Of a stretch of DNA of 64,000 bases, positions 1 to 9,537 are shown piece after piece. The stretch is from JADJPO01 sp963825645. GTDB lineage: Bacteria > Actinomycetota > Actinomycetes > Actinomycetales > Kineosporiaceae. A program made the translations under genes and the position numbers. The notes beneath the pieces were generated by a model. That model had not been told where the DNA came from. It was given only the letters and a program-made list of their open reading frames with translations, and ran no database searches. The stretch is from the NCBI GenBank assembly GCA_963825645.1, contig CAWGTT010000002.1:248001-312000 (forward strand). Direction: 5' to 3'. The first letter of the stretch is position 1. Every line of letters begins with the position of its first letter.

Positions 1-526
1 ATCGCCACACCGGATGGTAAGGGTCGCGAGCACCCCACGGGGGGACTACCTTCCTCCTGGACGCGGCCCAGGCGCTGTTGGAGGAACAGCTGCCACCGTC
101 TCAGGTGCCCTCGTGGAACGAAAACGCTCTCTTGGCCGCCCATTACCGCTTGGTCAGCGACTCTGAGGTACAGCGGGTACGCGAGGCAGTGGATCATGCG
201 CTTGCGACAACCGGAGCTGCGCCTGGCGCACGGCAAGATGGTGTTCGAGCTTCGACCGAAGATCGAGTGGCACAAGGGCAAAGCGGTGCGCTGGCTTGTC
301 GAGGTCATCCAAGACGCGGGACGCAGCACCCTAACCCCTCTATATCGGCGACGACGTCACCGACGAGGACGCCCTCGGGGAGATCTGTGCCGACGGGATA
401 GGCATCTTCGTGGGGGATGGGGACTGGAAGACTGCCGCGCACTACCGGCTGGCAGATCCCGCAGAGGTGCAGCGCCTCCTTGCCCATCTCGCCGAGGCCT
501 TGCCGGAAGGAGGAGACAATGCCTGA
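1..526 (+). pseudogene. otsB: Trehalose-6-phosphate phosphatase (OtsB-like), 3' part, multiple frameshifts
   Basis: A HAD-type trehalose-phosphatase is readable only by changing frame. Pieces in order are TPDGKGREH (frame 1), ALLAAHYRLVSDSEVQRVRE (frame 3, about 135-200), LAHGKMVFELRPKIEWHKGK (frame 1, about 223-285) and YIGDDVTDEDALGEI (frame 2, from 341), ending with TGA at 524-526. The GDDVTDEDA stretch is the family's metal-binding aspartate motif, and HGK.V.E.RP is also typical of OtsB. The 5' end lies outside the window. At least three frame changes in 500 bases make an active enzyme unlikely unless the base calls are wrong. The stop overlaps the start of the following GH65 reading frame by 8 bases, as in an ancestral operon. 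Confidence 0.8.
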
Positions 527-2938
527 AGCACACGAGTGGTCCCTGGTCTATGAGGGCTTCGACCCGAGGCAGGAGGGCCTGCGCGAGGCCCTGTGCACGC
601 TGGGTAATGGGTATTTCGCTAGCCCGTGGCGCCGCGCCGGAGCAGGCGGCCGATGCTGTGCATTATCCCGGCACCTACGTAGCGGGCGTCTACAACCGCC
701 TACGCAGTGAGGTGCACGGGCGCACCTTGGAGAACGAGGACTTGGTCAACCTCCCCAACTGGCTGGCGTTGACCTTTCGCATCAATGGGGGTGCTGGTTC
801 GAGCTCAACGGGGTTGAGATCCTGGAATACCGGCAAGAGCTCGACATCCGTCAAGGCCTGCTGCTGCGCCGAGTGCGCTTCCGAGACGCCGTCGGCCAGC
901 TCACCACCCTGGAGCAGCGACGCTTGGTGCACATGCGGAACCCCCATCTGGCCGCTCTGGAGACCCGTATCACGGCGGAGAACTGGTCGCTGCCCTTAGA
1001 GGTGTACTCCAGCCTAGATGGCAGGGTGGTCAACTCCGGTGTAGCCCGCTATCGCAATCTGGAGACCCAGCATCTGGAGCCCGTGGAAGAGCGCGTCAGC
1101 GCCGACATCCTGTCCTTGGAGGTTCGCGCGAGTCAATCCAGAGCACACATTGCAGAGAGCGCCCGCACGCAGCTGTTCCGCGATGGCCAGCGCATCAATA
1201 TTCGCCCAAGCATCATCAGCTCACCGGGCTACGTGGCACAGCGACATGTGATCGACAAGGTGCAAGAGGGGGAGACCATAACCATCGAGAAGATCGTCTC
1301 CCTCTACACGTCCCGAGACCGCGCAGTCGCCGAGTGCGCATTGCAGTCCCGCCGGGCGGTATTGCGTGCCCCTCGTTTCGAGCAGCTCATCGAGCAGCAC
1401 GTCCTCGCCTGGGCCCAACTCTGGAAACGCTTCGGGGTTGAGATCACCTGGCGCACCGGGAGCCCCAAGGCGGTGCACCGTATGATGACCCTGCGCCTGC
1501 ACATCTTCCATCTGTTGCAGACCGTCTCGCCGAATACCTGGACCTGGACGCCGGGGTGCCCGCCCGCGGCTTGCACGGCGAGGCGTACCGGGGGCACATC
1601 TTCTGGGACGAGCTGTTCATCTTCCCTTTCCTCAACCTGCGGGTGCCAGAGATCACGCGCTCGCTGCTGAGGTATCGGGTGCGACGTCTGGACGAGGCCC
1701 GTGTCATGGCCCTGGAGGCGGGTTATCGCGGCGCCATGTATCCCTGGCAAAGCGGCAGCGACGGCCGCGAAGAAAGCCAGAGCTACCACCTCAATCCCCA
1801 ATCCGGACGCTGGATTGCCGACGCCAGTCGCCTGCAGCGACACATCAACGCCGCGGTCGCCTACAACATCTGGCAGTATTACCAAGTCACCGAAGACCGT
1901 GCGTTCATGTCCTTCTACGGGGCCGAGGTGTTGCTCGAGATCGCGCGCTTCTGGGCTAGCGTGGCCACGTACAACGCAGAGCGTGACCGCTACGAGATGC
2001 ATGGCCTCATGGGCCCCAATGAATACCACGAGGCGTATCCTGGCGCGCGCGAACCGGGCCTCAACAACAACGCCTACACCAACGTGATGGCGGCCTGGGT
2101 GATATGGCGGGCCTTGGAGCTACTCGAGGTCCTGCCCGAAGACCGGGTAGCCGAGCTGTGCGAGGAACTGGGCCTGGATGAGCAGGAGCGACAGCTGTGG
2201 GAGAAGGTAAGTCGCAAGATGTTCGTGCCCTTCCACGGTCAGGGAATCATCAGCCAGTTCGAGGGCTACGAGGAACTGGAGGAGTTCGACTGGGCGGCCT
2301 ACCGCGCGAAATACGGCGACATCCACCGCCTGGACCGTATCCTCGAGGCCGAGGGCGACACCCCGAACCGCTACAGAGTCTCCAAGCAGGCGGACGCCCT
2401 GATGCTCTTCTACTTGTTCTCTGCCGAGGAGCTTGCCGCCCTGTTCGAACGGCTGGGCTATCCCTTCGATCCCGAGTCGATTCCTCAGAACATCGACTAC
2501 TACTTGCAGCGCACTTCGCACGGCTCCACCCTGAGCCAGGTCGTGCATGCCTGGGTGCTGGCTCGCGCCGACCGCTTCGTCTCGTGGGACCTGTTCACCC
2601 AAGCGCTCGAAGCGGACGTGGCGGACATCCAGGGAGGAACCACTGCCGAAGGCATCCATCTGGGCGCCATGGCCGGCACCGTAGATCTCCTGCAGCGGGG
2701 CTACACAGGGATCGAGACGCGCGGCGGCGTGCTCCACTTCAATCCCAGCCTGCCGGACACGCTCACCCGGATGCGGCTCAACATTCACTACCGCGGGCAC
2801 TCCGTCGACGTCATCGTCACCCACGAGACTATTGATGTGCGGGTGTGTCCCTGCGAGGTGGGCCCCATACGCATCGGCGTGCGGGGGGATGTCTTCGAGC
2901 TCGGTTCCGGCGACAAGCGCGAGTTCGCCCTCGCCTAG
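519..2938 (+). pseudogene. Glycoside hydrolase family 65 (trehalose/kojibiose/maltose phosphorylase type), frameshifted
   Basis: The ATG at 519 follows an AAGGAGGAG ribosome site. The protein is spread over frames 3 (519-about 620, LGNGYF), 1 (about 630-800, HYPGTYVAGVYNRL), 3 (about 800-1510) and 2 (about 1515-2938). The pieces add up to about 800 residues, the normal GH65 length. The last 460 residues are uninterrupted and hold the (alpha/alpha)6 barrel: HGEAYRGHIFWDELF, MYPWQS, the catalytic-acid region GPNEYHE, the KQADALML phosphate-binding region and TSHGSTLS. GH65 enzymes reversibly phosphorolyse alpha-glucobioses, often beside a beta-phosphoglucomutase; a truncated one lies at 5870-6121. 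Codon use and GC look lower than in the downstream genes, suggesting transfer. Either a pseudogene or a region with several base-call errors. Confidence 0.85.
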
Positions 2939-2950
2939 ACACCAATATGG

Positions 2951-3120
2951 GCGGCCAAGCCGACCATCTTCGGTGACCCGGTGGTGTTGCGCCCTCTGCG
3001 CGGCGAGGACGCCGATGCGCTCCGCGGTGTGGACGAGGATGCCCGCCGGCTCACCGACACCCACCCAACGAGATGGCGGCGGGCGTCATGGCCCGATCCG
3101 GACATGCGGGCCAATACGGT
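2951..3120 (+). pseudogene. GNAT acetyltransferase N-terminal scrap
   Basis: Frame 2 reads FGDPVVLRPLRGEDADALRG, the usual first strand and helix of GNAT acetyltransferases, and then loses similarity after about 35 residues. No acetyl-CoA loop (Q/RxxGxG/A) follows. I find nothing recognisable from about 3120 to 3297. It is a remnant, not a gene. Confidence 0.4.
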
Positions 3121-3297
3121 CGCGTGGCGAGGTTCGTGCTGCTGCACGGAGCAGACTCCGACAGCGCTCACCGGGCGGCGGGGGACGCCCACCGCCTTGC
3201 GCGCGGCGCAGGCGTCGCAGCGGTCTTCGGGCACCGCGGCCAGGTGATCCCGGCCGATTCGGGCGTCACTGTGCGCAGCTTTTCCCGGTCAGGCCCG

Positions 3298-3876
3298 TCA
3301 CGCGATCGGCCACTGGATCTTGATGCGCTGCGTGCCGGGCTCTACCTGGGACGGGTCGTCGAGGTAGATCTCGCGCGGCGGCCCTGCCAGCTGGTGCCCG
3401 TGGGCCTGGATCCACCCCGTGTGCACGTGGTGGGCGGGCGCGACTGCCGCGTACTCGCCCTGGTGGACGGTGGAGGCCACCATGCCTCCCGGAACCAGGA
3501 GTGACTGCACGTCGGGGTCCTGGACCTGGGTCTCGGCCTCCACAGGGATGCACATCTCGATGTCGCCGCTGGTGTCCTGGTCGACGACGTCGTGGAACAC
3601 GATGAACGGCATGCCCGACGGCGGGGGTCCGGTGGCACCGGGCGCGTTGGCCAGCCTGCCGAAGCCGTCGGCGATCACGGCGCCGATGTGCTCGAGGTCG
3701 GTGGTGCGCCGCAGCGCGACGACGTGCTGCGGCTTGATCCGACGGGTTTCGACGGTGCACGGCACGATCGGCGCCTGCTGTCTGATCAGCCGCTCGACGA
3801 CCACGAGCCGGCGCTGGTGGGCCACGACCTCCTCCTCGAGCCGGTCGCGGTGCTGGGCGAGGACCTTGGTGGCCAC
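3298..3876 (-). CDS. GyrI-like effector-binding domain protein (MerR regulator lacking its HTH)
   Basis: The 192-residue frame carries a coiled helix (AQHRDRLEEEVVAHQRRL) followed by a GyrI/AraC-type effector-binding domain (RIKPQHVVALRRTTD, GMPFIVFHD, EMCIPVEAE, HTGWIQAHGHQLAGPP, EIYLDDP), as in BmrR/TipA-like MerR regulators. Upstream in the same frame is AIRLLRSLDVGLDDIAQIL, the second half of a MerR DNA-binding domain, but an in-frame TAG at 4018-4020 leaves no room for the first winged helix. ATG 3876 is the first ATG. The protein could still bind a small molecule but probably not DNA. I read it as a 5'-truncated MerR gene. Confidence 0.6.
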   Translation of the reverse strand: MATKVLAQHRDRLEEEVVAHQRRLVVVERLIRQQAPIVPCTVETRRIKPQHVVALRRTTDLEHIGAVIADGFGRLANAPGATGPPPSGMPFIVFHDVVDQDTSGDIEMCIPVEAETQVQDPDVQSLLVPGGMVASTVHQGEYAAVAPAHHVHTGWIQAHGHQLAGPPREIYLDDPSQVEPGTQRIKIQWPIA

Positions 3877-4021
3877 GTCCGGGTCGCCGGACGGCAGGAT
3901 CTGGGCGATGTCGTCCAGCCCGACGTCCAGACTGCGCAGGAGCCGGATCGCCTCCGGTGCTGCATGAGAAGGAGGGTCACTACCACCACCACGATCACCT
4001 GAAATCGCTGACGACAGCTAG

Positions 4022-4381
4022 CGTCCCAGGTCCCTAGGAGAGCGCCCTCTTGAAGCCGCTCCAGTTCGTTGTCGAGCGCGTCGAGAACGTCTGCGGCTGC
4101 GCCTCCGGCGGGAATGCCCGCGAGCAGCTTGCGGGTGTCGGCAACGCCGGCCATCTGGGCGGCCAGACCCGGGGCCACAATGCCGGCAAGCACCTTCTGG
4201 ACGTCAGCGATCCCGGCCATCTGAGCGGCCATGACCGCGCTGACGCCAGACTGCCGCCCGATGATGTCGTTGATCCCCGTCCTCTGGGTGATCAGCTTGG
4301 CGACAACGTCGCTCGTCCTAGTCGTCTGGGCGGCAGGGCTGGGCCCCCCACCTTGCCGATGTCGAATGCCGAATCAGCGCC
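4022..4381 (-). pseudogene. Unrecognised ORF with two AAQMAG repeats
   Basis: An open minus-strand frame from an in-frame stop near 4382 reads DVVAKLITQRTGINDIIG and then two similar units, AAQMAGIADVQKVLAGI and AAQMAGVADTRKLLAGI, then ADVLDALDNELERLQE. The only ATG (4232) sits at the first unit. The frame runs on into the MerR remnant without a convincing end. The regular alanine/leucine helices look like protein rather than chance, but I do not recognise a family. Confidence 0.3.
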
Positions 4382-4987
4382 CGGATGAATCTTGCAGTGT
4401 GGCCCGTCGGTGGCTGGCCGTGCCTCCCGGCCTGGGATGACCTCCGCAACCTCCCTCTCACGAGACGGCTGCTGCCCGTCGACGTCATCCTCGTCGGGGA
4501 CAGCCAGAGCGGTTCGCACGTGCCCGATAGTACCCGAACGCACGTTCGATCTGTCGTGCGCGCATACAGCTGACCCGCCGCCCGCAGGCGGCACCCGGCC
4601 GCGACCGACTCGAGCAGCCTGAACCGGACGGCGACCTCGACCAGCTCCCCGATGAGGGTCGCCCACAGGTACCTCGGACCGAGGCAGCCCCGCCCATCAA
4701 AGCCACCGCTCGCCCGACCCCAAGTACTCAGGGAGCCGGTCCAGGCCGGGGCCGTTGACCTGTTCCAGCAGCACCCGCTGCACCCGGCGGCATCGCGCCA
4801 GGGAGCCGGCCTAGACGTCGAGGTCACTGGACAGGAACGCGGCCCAGCCTGGAGCACCGCCACCGGGACGCAGCATCACCGCGACACTCCGCGAATGCAC
4901 ATCGCAGGGGGACCGGGCTCCGACGCGAAGGCACCACACGCCCTCGCGGCCCGACCCGACCGATCGGACCCGAGGCAGCGGGCCGCG
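4382..4987. other. No intact gene; possible decayed minus-strand coding DNA
   Basis: About 600 bases separate the repeat ORF from the integrase remnant. On the minus strand around 4560-4690 the frame reads YLWATLIGELVEVAVRF and LLESVAAGCRLRAAGQLYA, which looks protein-like but connects to nothing in frame. No RNA gene, terminator or repeat is evident. Confidence 0.3.
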
Positions 4988-5875
4988 TCAGGTGTCGTAG
5001 TTGAACCGCAAGGCCTCAAGAGCGGTGGCGGCGCCGGTGACCCGACGTCGGCCGAGATAGCGGTCTTGGCTCATGGAGGGGTGGGCGTGGCCGAGCTGGT
5101 CGGCGACCTCGCGGGCGGTGCGGCCGGCCTCGTCCATCAACGTGGCGACGGTCTTGCGGGACACGTGGCTGGTCACCCACGGATACCCGGCGAACGTGAA
5201 CGCGTCGCGGAGGTCGGCCTGGGTGTTCGACGGGTCCCGCAGACCGCCCTTCGGGGAGGGGAACACCGGCCCCTCCCCCGGCCCGTCATCCGTGTGGCGA
5301 GGGTCTCACGCCGTCGGGTGAGCATGTCCACGCACCAGGTTGGCAGGGTGAGGGTGCGGACGGTGAGCTTGCTCGACTCCTCCCGTTGCAGGATCAGACC
5401 GTGGCCTTTGAGCCGGACCACGTTCCCCCGCACCTGCACCGTCCCGGTCTCGAGGTCGAGGTCGACGTCGCCCCAGTCCACAGCGGACGCTTCGGAGATC
5501 CGCAGCCCGGTGCCGAGCAGGAACGCGACGAGGTCGGGGATGTCGCGGCGGATCGCGACGTCGTCGTAGGTCAGCCAGGTCCTCAGATCCCGGACCTGCT
5601 CCACCGTGAGGGCTCGGGGAGCACGTTTCGGTTTCGCCGAGATCGGGCCGGTGTCCCTGACCGGGTTGCGGTCCAACAACCCGGTCCTGGCGGCGTGGCC
5701 GCAGATCCCTGACAGGACCGAGCGGGTCATCTTCGCCACCGCCGCACCGTTCTGCGCCTGGACGGTGCGCAGGAACCGGTCACACACCGCGACGGACAGC
5801 TCCCGGACCCGCAGCTCCCCCACCCCGGCGTGGATCTTCCCGTCCAGCAGATACCGGTACTGCTCCCGCTCAGAG
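4988..5875 (-). pseudogene. Tyrosine recombinase/phage integrase, 5'-truncated and frameshifted
   Basis: Two overlapping minus frames together give an integrase. 5173-5823 carries the core-binding region (GELRVRELSVAVCDRFL) and the first catalytic arginine (LLGTGLRISEASAVDWGD). 4988-5266 carries the HxxR box (SHVSRKTVATLMDEAG) and the LGH...Y box (QLGHAHPSMSQDRYLG). They join through a one-base shift in a G-run near 5276, where both frames read GRG-PVFPSPKGGLRDP. Upstream, REQYRYLLDGKIHAGVG is still in frame but abuts the HAD fragment at about 5870, so the N-terminal arm-binding part is missing. A dead integration module. Confidence 0.8.
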
Positions 5876-6121
5876 GAAGGCGCGGGTTCCGTCCTCCCGG
5901 GGGCGCCCGTCCACGTAGCGCTCGTAGTCGGCGCCGACGTCGAAGGGAGCGAAGGCGGTATCTGTCCGCCGGGCGTGCTCGGCGAGGAAGGCGTCGAACA
6001 TCGCCTTCCAGGCGGCCGCGTGCAGGCTCGCCGTCCGGGTGAGGACGCCGTCGAGGTCGAAGAGACAGGCCAGCAGTCCTGGCGGCAGCGTGGGCCGCGG
6101 TTCGCGCAATGGGGTCGACAT
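5870..6121 (-). pseudogene. HAD hydrolase (beta-phosphoglucomutase type), N-terminal 83 residues
   Basis: ATG 6121 begins a frame with the HAD nucleophile motif LFDLDGVLTRTASLHAAAW and the helical cap (DYERYVDGRPREDGTRAFL), matching the start of beta-phosphoglucomutase-family proteins, which normally run to 220-250 residues. It stops exactly where integrase sequence begins (about 5870), so the rest has been lost. Such HAD enzymes convert beta-glucose-1-phosphate released by GH65 phosphorylases, which ties this fragment to the GH65 pseudogene at 519-2938 although it now lies on the other strand. Confidence 0.75.
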
Positions 6122-6448
6122 AGTTCAGCACACCACCAAGAAGGGCCCGGTCGCTGGATCTGCTCGATCCTGCCGAGGCAGCTCTGAGTTGTCTATCACG
6201 TTGGAGCCATCGGTCAAGGGGCCTTGGCCTCGCAAGCCTCGGTCGCCCCGACCAGCCGACGACCGGACTGCGGCACGCGGGTGGAATGGACCGGCCCTGT
6301 GCTGTGCGCGGCCGGGCGAGGACGCGGTGGCGCCGATGATTGACGGGGCCACCGGACAGGACAAGGCTGGAGAAGATCCGGCACAACAGGAACTGCCGAG
6401 CAGCCGGAGAACTGCCGTCCGACTGTTTCGCTGGCATGAGGAGGCACG
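6122..6448. other. Intergenic, no gene seen
   Basis: 327 bases between the HAD remnant and the DUF4389 gene. I see no protein-like frame, RNA gene or clear hairpin; it presumably holds the promoter of the downstream gene. Confidence 0.4.
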
Positions 6449-7099
6449 GTGGTCACACCGTCAGAGTCCTACGCAGCCCGACTGGACATCGACTACCCCG
6501 AACAGCTTGACCGGTTGACATCGTTCTTCCGGCTGATCTGGATCATCCCGATCGCCGCAGTCCTATCCGCGCTCTCGGCATCGGCGAACGAGACGGCGAC
6601 CACGGTGTCCGAAGGCGTGGTCACCACGACCACCAGGAGCGGCGGGGGGATCCAAGGCGGGCTCTTCGCAGCGACGCTGCTGATGATCCTGTTCCGGCAG
6701 CGGTACCCACGCTGGTGGTTCGACTTCGCGCGGGAGTTCGCGCGCTTCGGAGCCCGGGTCGGCGCCTACCTGTTCCTGCTCACCGACCGGTACCCCTCGA
6801 CCGTCGAGGAGCAGTCGGTACACCTGGAGATCGACTACCCCGACGTCAAGGCGGACCTCAACCGCTGGCTGCCGCTGGTGAAATGGTTCCTGGCGATCCC
6901 GCACTACCTGGTGCTTGCCGTGCTGGCGCTCGGCGCGGTCATCGTCTGGGTGATCGCCTGGTTTGCGATCCTGTTCACCGGCCGGTATCCGCGCGCCCTG
7001 TTCGACTACCTTGTCGGCGTGGGCCGATGGGGACTTCGCGTCCAGGCCTACGCCTTCCTGCTGGTCACCGACCGATACCCGCCGTTCAGCCTGAACTGA
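6449..7099 (+). CDS. DUF4389 membrane protein
   Basis: 216 residues, GTG start at 6449 behind a GAGGAGG site. The protein is an internal duplication: LDIDYPEQLDRLTSFFRLIW and LEIDYPDVKADLNRWLPLVK open two halves, and YPRWWFDFAREFARFGARVG...LTDRYP and YPRALFDYLVGVGRWGLRVQ...VTDRYP close them. This doubled arrangement is the DUF4389 signature. Two to four hydrophobic segments (IIPIAAVLSALSA, GLFAATLLMILF, LVLAVLALGAVIVWVIAWFA) indicate an integral membrane protein. Function unknown. The ABC transporter begins about 120 bases downstream on the same strand, so co-transcription is possible. Confidence 0.85.
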   Translation: MVTPSESYAARLDIDYPEQLDRLTSFFRLIWIIPIAAVLSALSASANETATTVSEGVVTTTTRSGGGIQGGLFAATLLMILFRQRYPRWWFDFAREFARFGARVGAYLFLLTDRYPSTVEEQSVHLEIDYPDVKADLNRWLPLVKWFLAIPHYLVLAVLALGAVIVWVIAWFAILFTGRYPRALFDYLVGVGRWGLRVQAYAFLLVTDRYPPFSLN

Positions 7100-7222
7100 T
7101 CGATCGCACGCCCGAGGTCAGACTGCACTACATCCTGCGTGAGGCCGGCGGCGAGGTGCTAGACATCACTGGCGGCCGTCTGCCCGGCTGTACCGATGGC
7201 GCAAGAGGCTGACGGGAGGCGT

Positions 7223-8140
7223 ATGTCCGAGGTGGTCATCGCGATCGAAGGACTGCGGAAGTCCTACGGGCGCACACAGGCCCTGGCGGGTCTCGACCTC
7301 GAGGTCCGTTCCGGGGAGGTGTTCGGGTTCCTCGGGCCCAACGGGGCGGGCAAGACGACGACGATCCGGGTGCTGCTCGACTTCATCCGCCCCGATGCCG
7401 GCTGGGTCGAGGTGCTTGGCCTGGACCCGCACCGGGACGGCGTGGCGCTGAGGCGGCGGATCGGCTATCTCGAAGGCGACTTCGTTGTGGACGGCCGGCA
7501 GTCCGCGCACGAGCTGCTGTCCTACCTCGGGCACCTGCGTGGCGGGGTCTCCGACACGCGGATCCGCGAGCTCGCCGACCGGCTCCGGCTCGACCTGAAC
7601 CCGAATATCAAGACGCTGTCCCGGGGGAACCGGCAGAAGGTCGGCCTGGTCCAGGCGTTCATGCATGAGCCCGAGCTGCTGATCCTGGACGAGCCGACCA
7701 CCGGCCTCGATCCGTTCCTCCAGCAGGAGTTCACAGCGATGGCCCGCGGCGCCGCCGCCGAGGGTCGCACCGTGTTCATGTCCTCGCACGTGATGAGCGA
7801 GGTGCAGAAGTCCTGCGACCGCGCCGGGATCATCCGTGACGGCGTCCGGGTGACGGTCGCGTCGGTCGAGCACCTGCTCGCGACGGCCACCCGGCGGGTG
7901 GAGATCGTCTTCGCCGATCCCGTAGCGGCGCAGACCTTCGCCGACGTGGAGGGGGTGAGCGACCTCGACGTCCGCGACCGCCTGCTGCGCTGCCGGCTGG
8001 ACGGGCCGGCCGACGCGCTCATCAAGGCAGCCGCCGCGCACACCGTTCTGAGCATCACCAGCGAGGAACCCGATCTGGAAGAGGTGTTCTTCCACCAGTA
8101 CGCCGCCGGCCGGGCCGACCGCGGGGAGGTAGGCCCATGA
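7223..8140 (+). CDS. ABC transporter ATP-binding protein
   Basis: 305 residues. ATG 7223 is preferred over an upstream ATG because it follows a GGGAGG site and gives the usual N-terminus. Walker A is GPNGAGKTT (38-46), the signature is LSRGNRQKVGL, Walker B is LLILDEPTTGLDP, and the switch histidine is in FMSSHVMSE. The C-terminal about 80 residues are the accessory domain of drug/antibiotic exporters (CcmA/DrrA-like). It overlaps the next gene by ATGA, so the ATPase and permease are translationally coupled and should form one ABC-2 exporter. Substrate unknown. Confidence 0.93.
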   Translation: MSEVVIAIEGLRKSYGRTQALAGLDLEVRSGEVFGFLGPNGAGKTTTIRVLLDFIRPDAGWVEVLGLDPHRDGVALRRRIGYLEGDFVVDGRQSAHELLSYLGHLRGGVSDTRIRELADRLRLDLNPNIKTLSRGNRQKVGLVQAFMHEPELLILDEPTTGLDPFLQQEFTAMARGAAAEGRTVFMSSHVMSEVQKSCDRAGIIRDGVRVTVASVEHLLATATRRVEIVFADPVAAQTFADVEGVSDLDVRDRLLRCRLDGPADALIKAAAAHTVLSITSEEPDLEEVFFHQYAAGRADRGEVGP

Positions 8141-8934
8141 TGACTCGCAGCGTCTTCACCAAGTGGCTCTGGGACTCCCGCCGCTCCCTGCTGGGCTGGA
8201 CCATCGCCATCATCGTCGTCGGCTGCGGGTACGCCGCGTTCTGGCCGACCATCGACGACCCGGCCCTGCAGCAGGCGCTGGACAGCTACCCGGCCGCGCT
8301 CCTCGAAGCGATCAACTACACCGACATCGCCACTCCGGAGGGCTATCTCAACGCCACCGTGTACGGGCTCATCGTGGCCGTGCTGCTCATCGTGTTCGCC
8401 ACCGCCGCCGGAACGCGCATCGTCGCCGGCGAGGAGGAGGCCGGCACGCTCGACCTCGTCCTGTCCCACCCGGTCAGCCGGGCGTCGGTGGTGCTGCAGC
8501 GTTTCGCCGCCCTGGCGGCCGGGGTGCTCGCCATCGTTACGGTGTTCGGGCTGGCGATGCTCGTGGTCGCCGGACCCGCCCAGTTCTCGGACATCCCGGT
8601 CGGTCGCTTCGCCGCCATGCATCTGCACCTCACGCTGTTCACCGTGCTGTTCGCCTCGGTCAGCTTCGCGATCGGGGCCTCCACGGGACGCCGCGCGATC
8701 GCGCTGGGCGTGGGAGCGACCGCCGGGGTACTCGCCTACGCGGCAAGCGGCATCCTGCCGCAGGTCGACGGACTGGGCTGGACACGGGACTATTCGGCAT
8801 TCACCTGGCTCAACGGCAGCCAGCCCCTGCGTAACGGTGTGGACGCCGGACACGTAGGCGTATTGCTCGCCCTCACACTGCTGTTCGTCGCCCTAGGGAC
8901 GCTGGCGTTCCAACGCCGGGACGTGGCCGTCTGA
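8137..8934 (+). CDS. ABC-2 type transporter permease
   Basis: 265 residues starting in the ATGA overlap with the ATPase. About six hydrophobic segments are visible (LLGWTIAIIVVGCGYAAF, YGLIVAVLLIVFATAAG, AALAAGVLAIVTVFGLAML, LTLFTVLFASVSFAIGA, ALGVGATAGVLAYAA, VGVLLALTLLFVALGTLAF). The motif RIVAGEEEAGTLDLVLSHPVSR is the cytoplasmic coupling segment of ABC-2 permeases that ends in the membrane-entry helix. It forms the membrane half of the exporter; substrate not deducible. Confidence 0.9.
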   Translation: MMTRSVFTKWLWDSRRSLLGWTIAIIVVGCGYAAFWPTIDDPALQQALDSYPAALLEAINYTDIATPEGYLNATVYGLIVAVLLIVFATAAGTRIVAGEEEAGTLDLVLSHPVSRASVVLQRFAALAAGVLAIVTVFGLAMLVVAGPAQFSDIPVGRFAAMHLHLTLFTVLFASVSFAIGASTGRRAIALGVGATAGVLAYAASGILPQVDGLGWTRDYSAFTWLNGSQPLRNGVDAGHVGVLLALTLLFVALGTLAFQRRDVAV

Positions 8935-9012
8935 TCTGGGGGCGCACAACAGCGCTCCGGCAACCGGTCAGTCGCCCGTTGCGCCGTCGATCCGCTCCCG
9001 TATCAGGTCGGC

Positions 9013-9423
9013 GTGCTGCAGGGCTGGCTCGGCACGCTGTCCGGCTCATACGTGGCTAACGCCTCCGTCGTCGCGCTGGCCCTGGCGGCCGTGTCCTTCC
9101 CCCTGCTGGGGTTGGAATGGCTCGCCGGGTTGCCCGGGCTCGGACTGGGTGCGGCCGTGTTCATGCTTCTCGGCAACCCGCTGTCGGGGATCACCAGCGC
9201 CCCCGAGATGCTGCCGTCCGGTTGGGGGACGCTCGGCCAGCTGCTGCCGCCGGGAGCGACGGGGTCGCTGCTGCGCTCGGTGGCCTTCTTCGACGGCGCC
9301 GGCTCCGGCCGCCCGCTCGTCGTCCTGTTGAGCTGGCTCGGCGTCGGCCTCGTGCTGTGCGGCCTGGGCGCCGCGCGCAGCCGGTCCGCCGCGGGCCGCG
9401 GGGTGCCCGCCCCAGCGGTCTGA
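9013..9423 (+). CDS. C-terminal half of an ABC-2/YhgE-like membrane protein
   Basis: 136 residues from a GTG at 9013. The sequence has three or four hydrophobic stretches and the conserved-looking loop GNPLSGITSAPEMLPSGWG followed by GQLLPPGATGSLLRSVAFF. That pattern belongs to the C-terminal end of longer (350 residues or more) actinobacterial permease-like membrane proteins. No ribosome site precedes the GTG and the N-terminal half is absent, so this is probably a 5'-truncated remnant, despite lying directly behind an ABC operon. Confidence 0.5.
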   Translation: MLQGWLGTLSGSYVANASVVALALAAVSFPLLGLEWLAGLPGLGLGAAVFMLLGNPLSGITSAPEMLPSGWGTLGQLLPPGATGSLLRSVAFFDGAGSGRPLVVLLSWLGVGLVLCGLGAARSRSAAGRGVPAPAV

Positions 9424-9520
9424 GCCGTCCAGGCACGTGGCTGCCCCGGACGCAGCCGATCGCAGGACGTTCGGCCTCAGCCGCCGCTCGGCACCAAGAG
9501 CATGATTCGACCGTGGTTGC

Positions 9521-9537
9521 ATCAATGATCGTTGAAT
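9521..9537. promoter_or_regulatory. ArsR-type operator overlapping the arsR start
   Basis: The imperfect palindrome ATCAATGATCGTTGAAT resembles the ATCAA-N6-TTGAT consensus of ArsR/SmtB repressors and contains the proposed arsR ATG (9525). This would give simple autorepression of the arsR-permease-thioredoxin operon. Confidence 0.5.

Noticed and set aside
1..2938. Treating the 5' region as only sequencing error
   Set aside because: Possible for single shifts, but breaks occur repeatedly in two adjacent genes while most later genes are clean, and other genes nearby are truncated, so decay is the simpler reading. Not excluded without resequencing.
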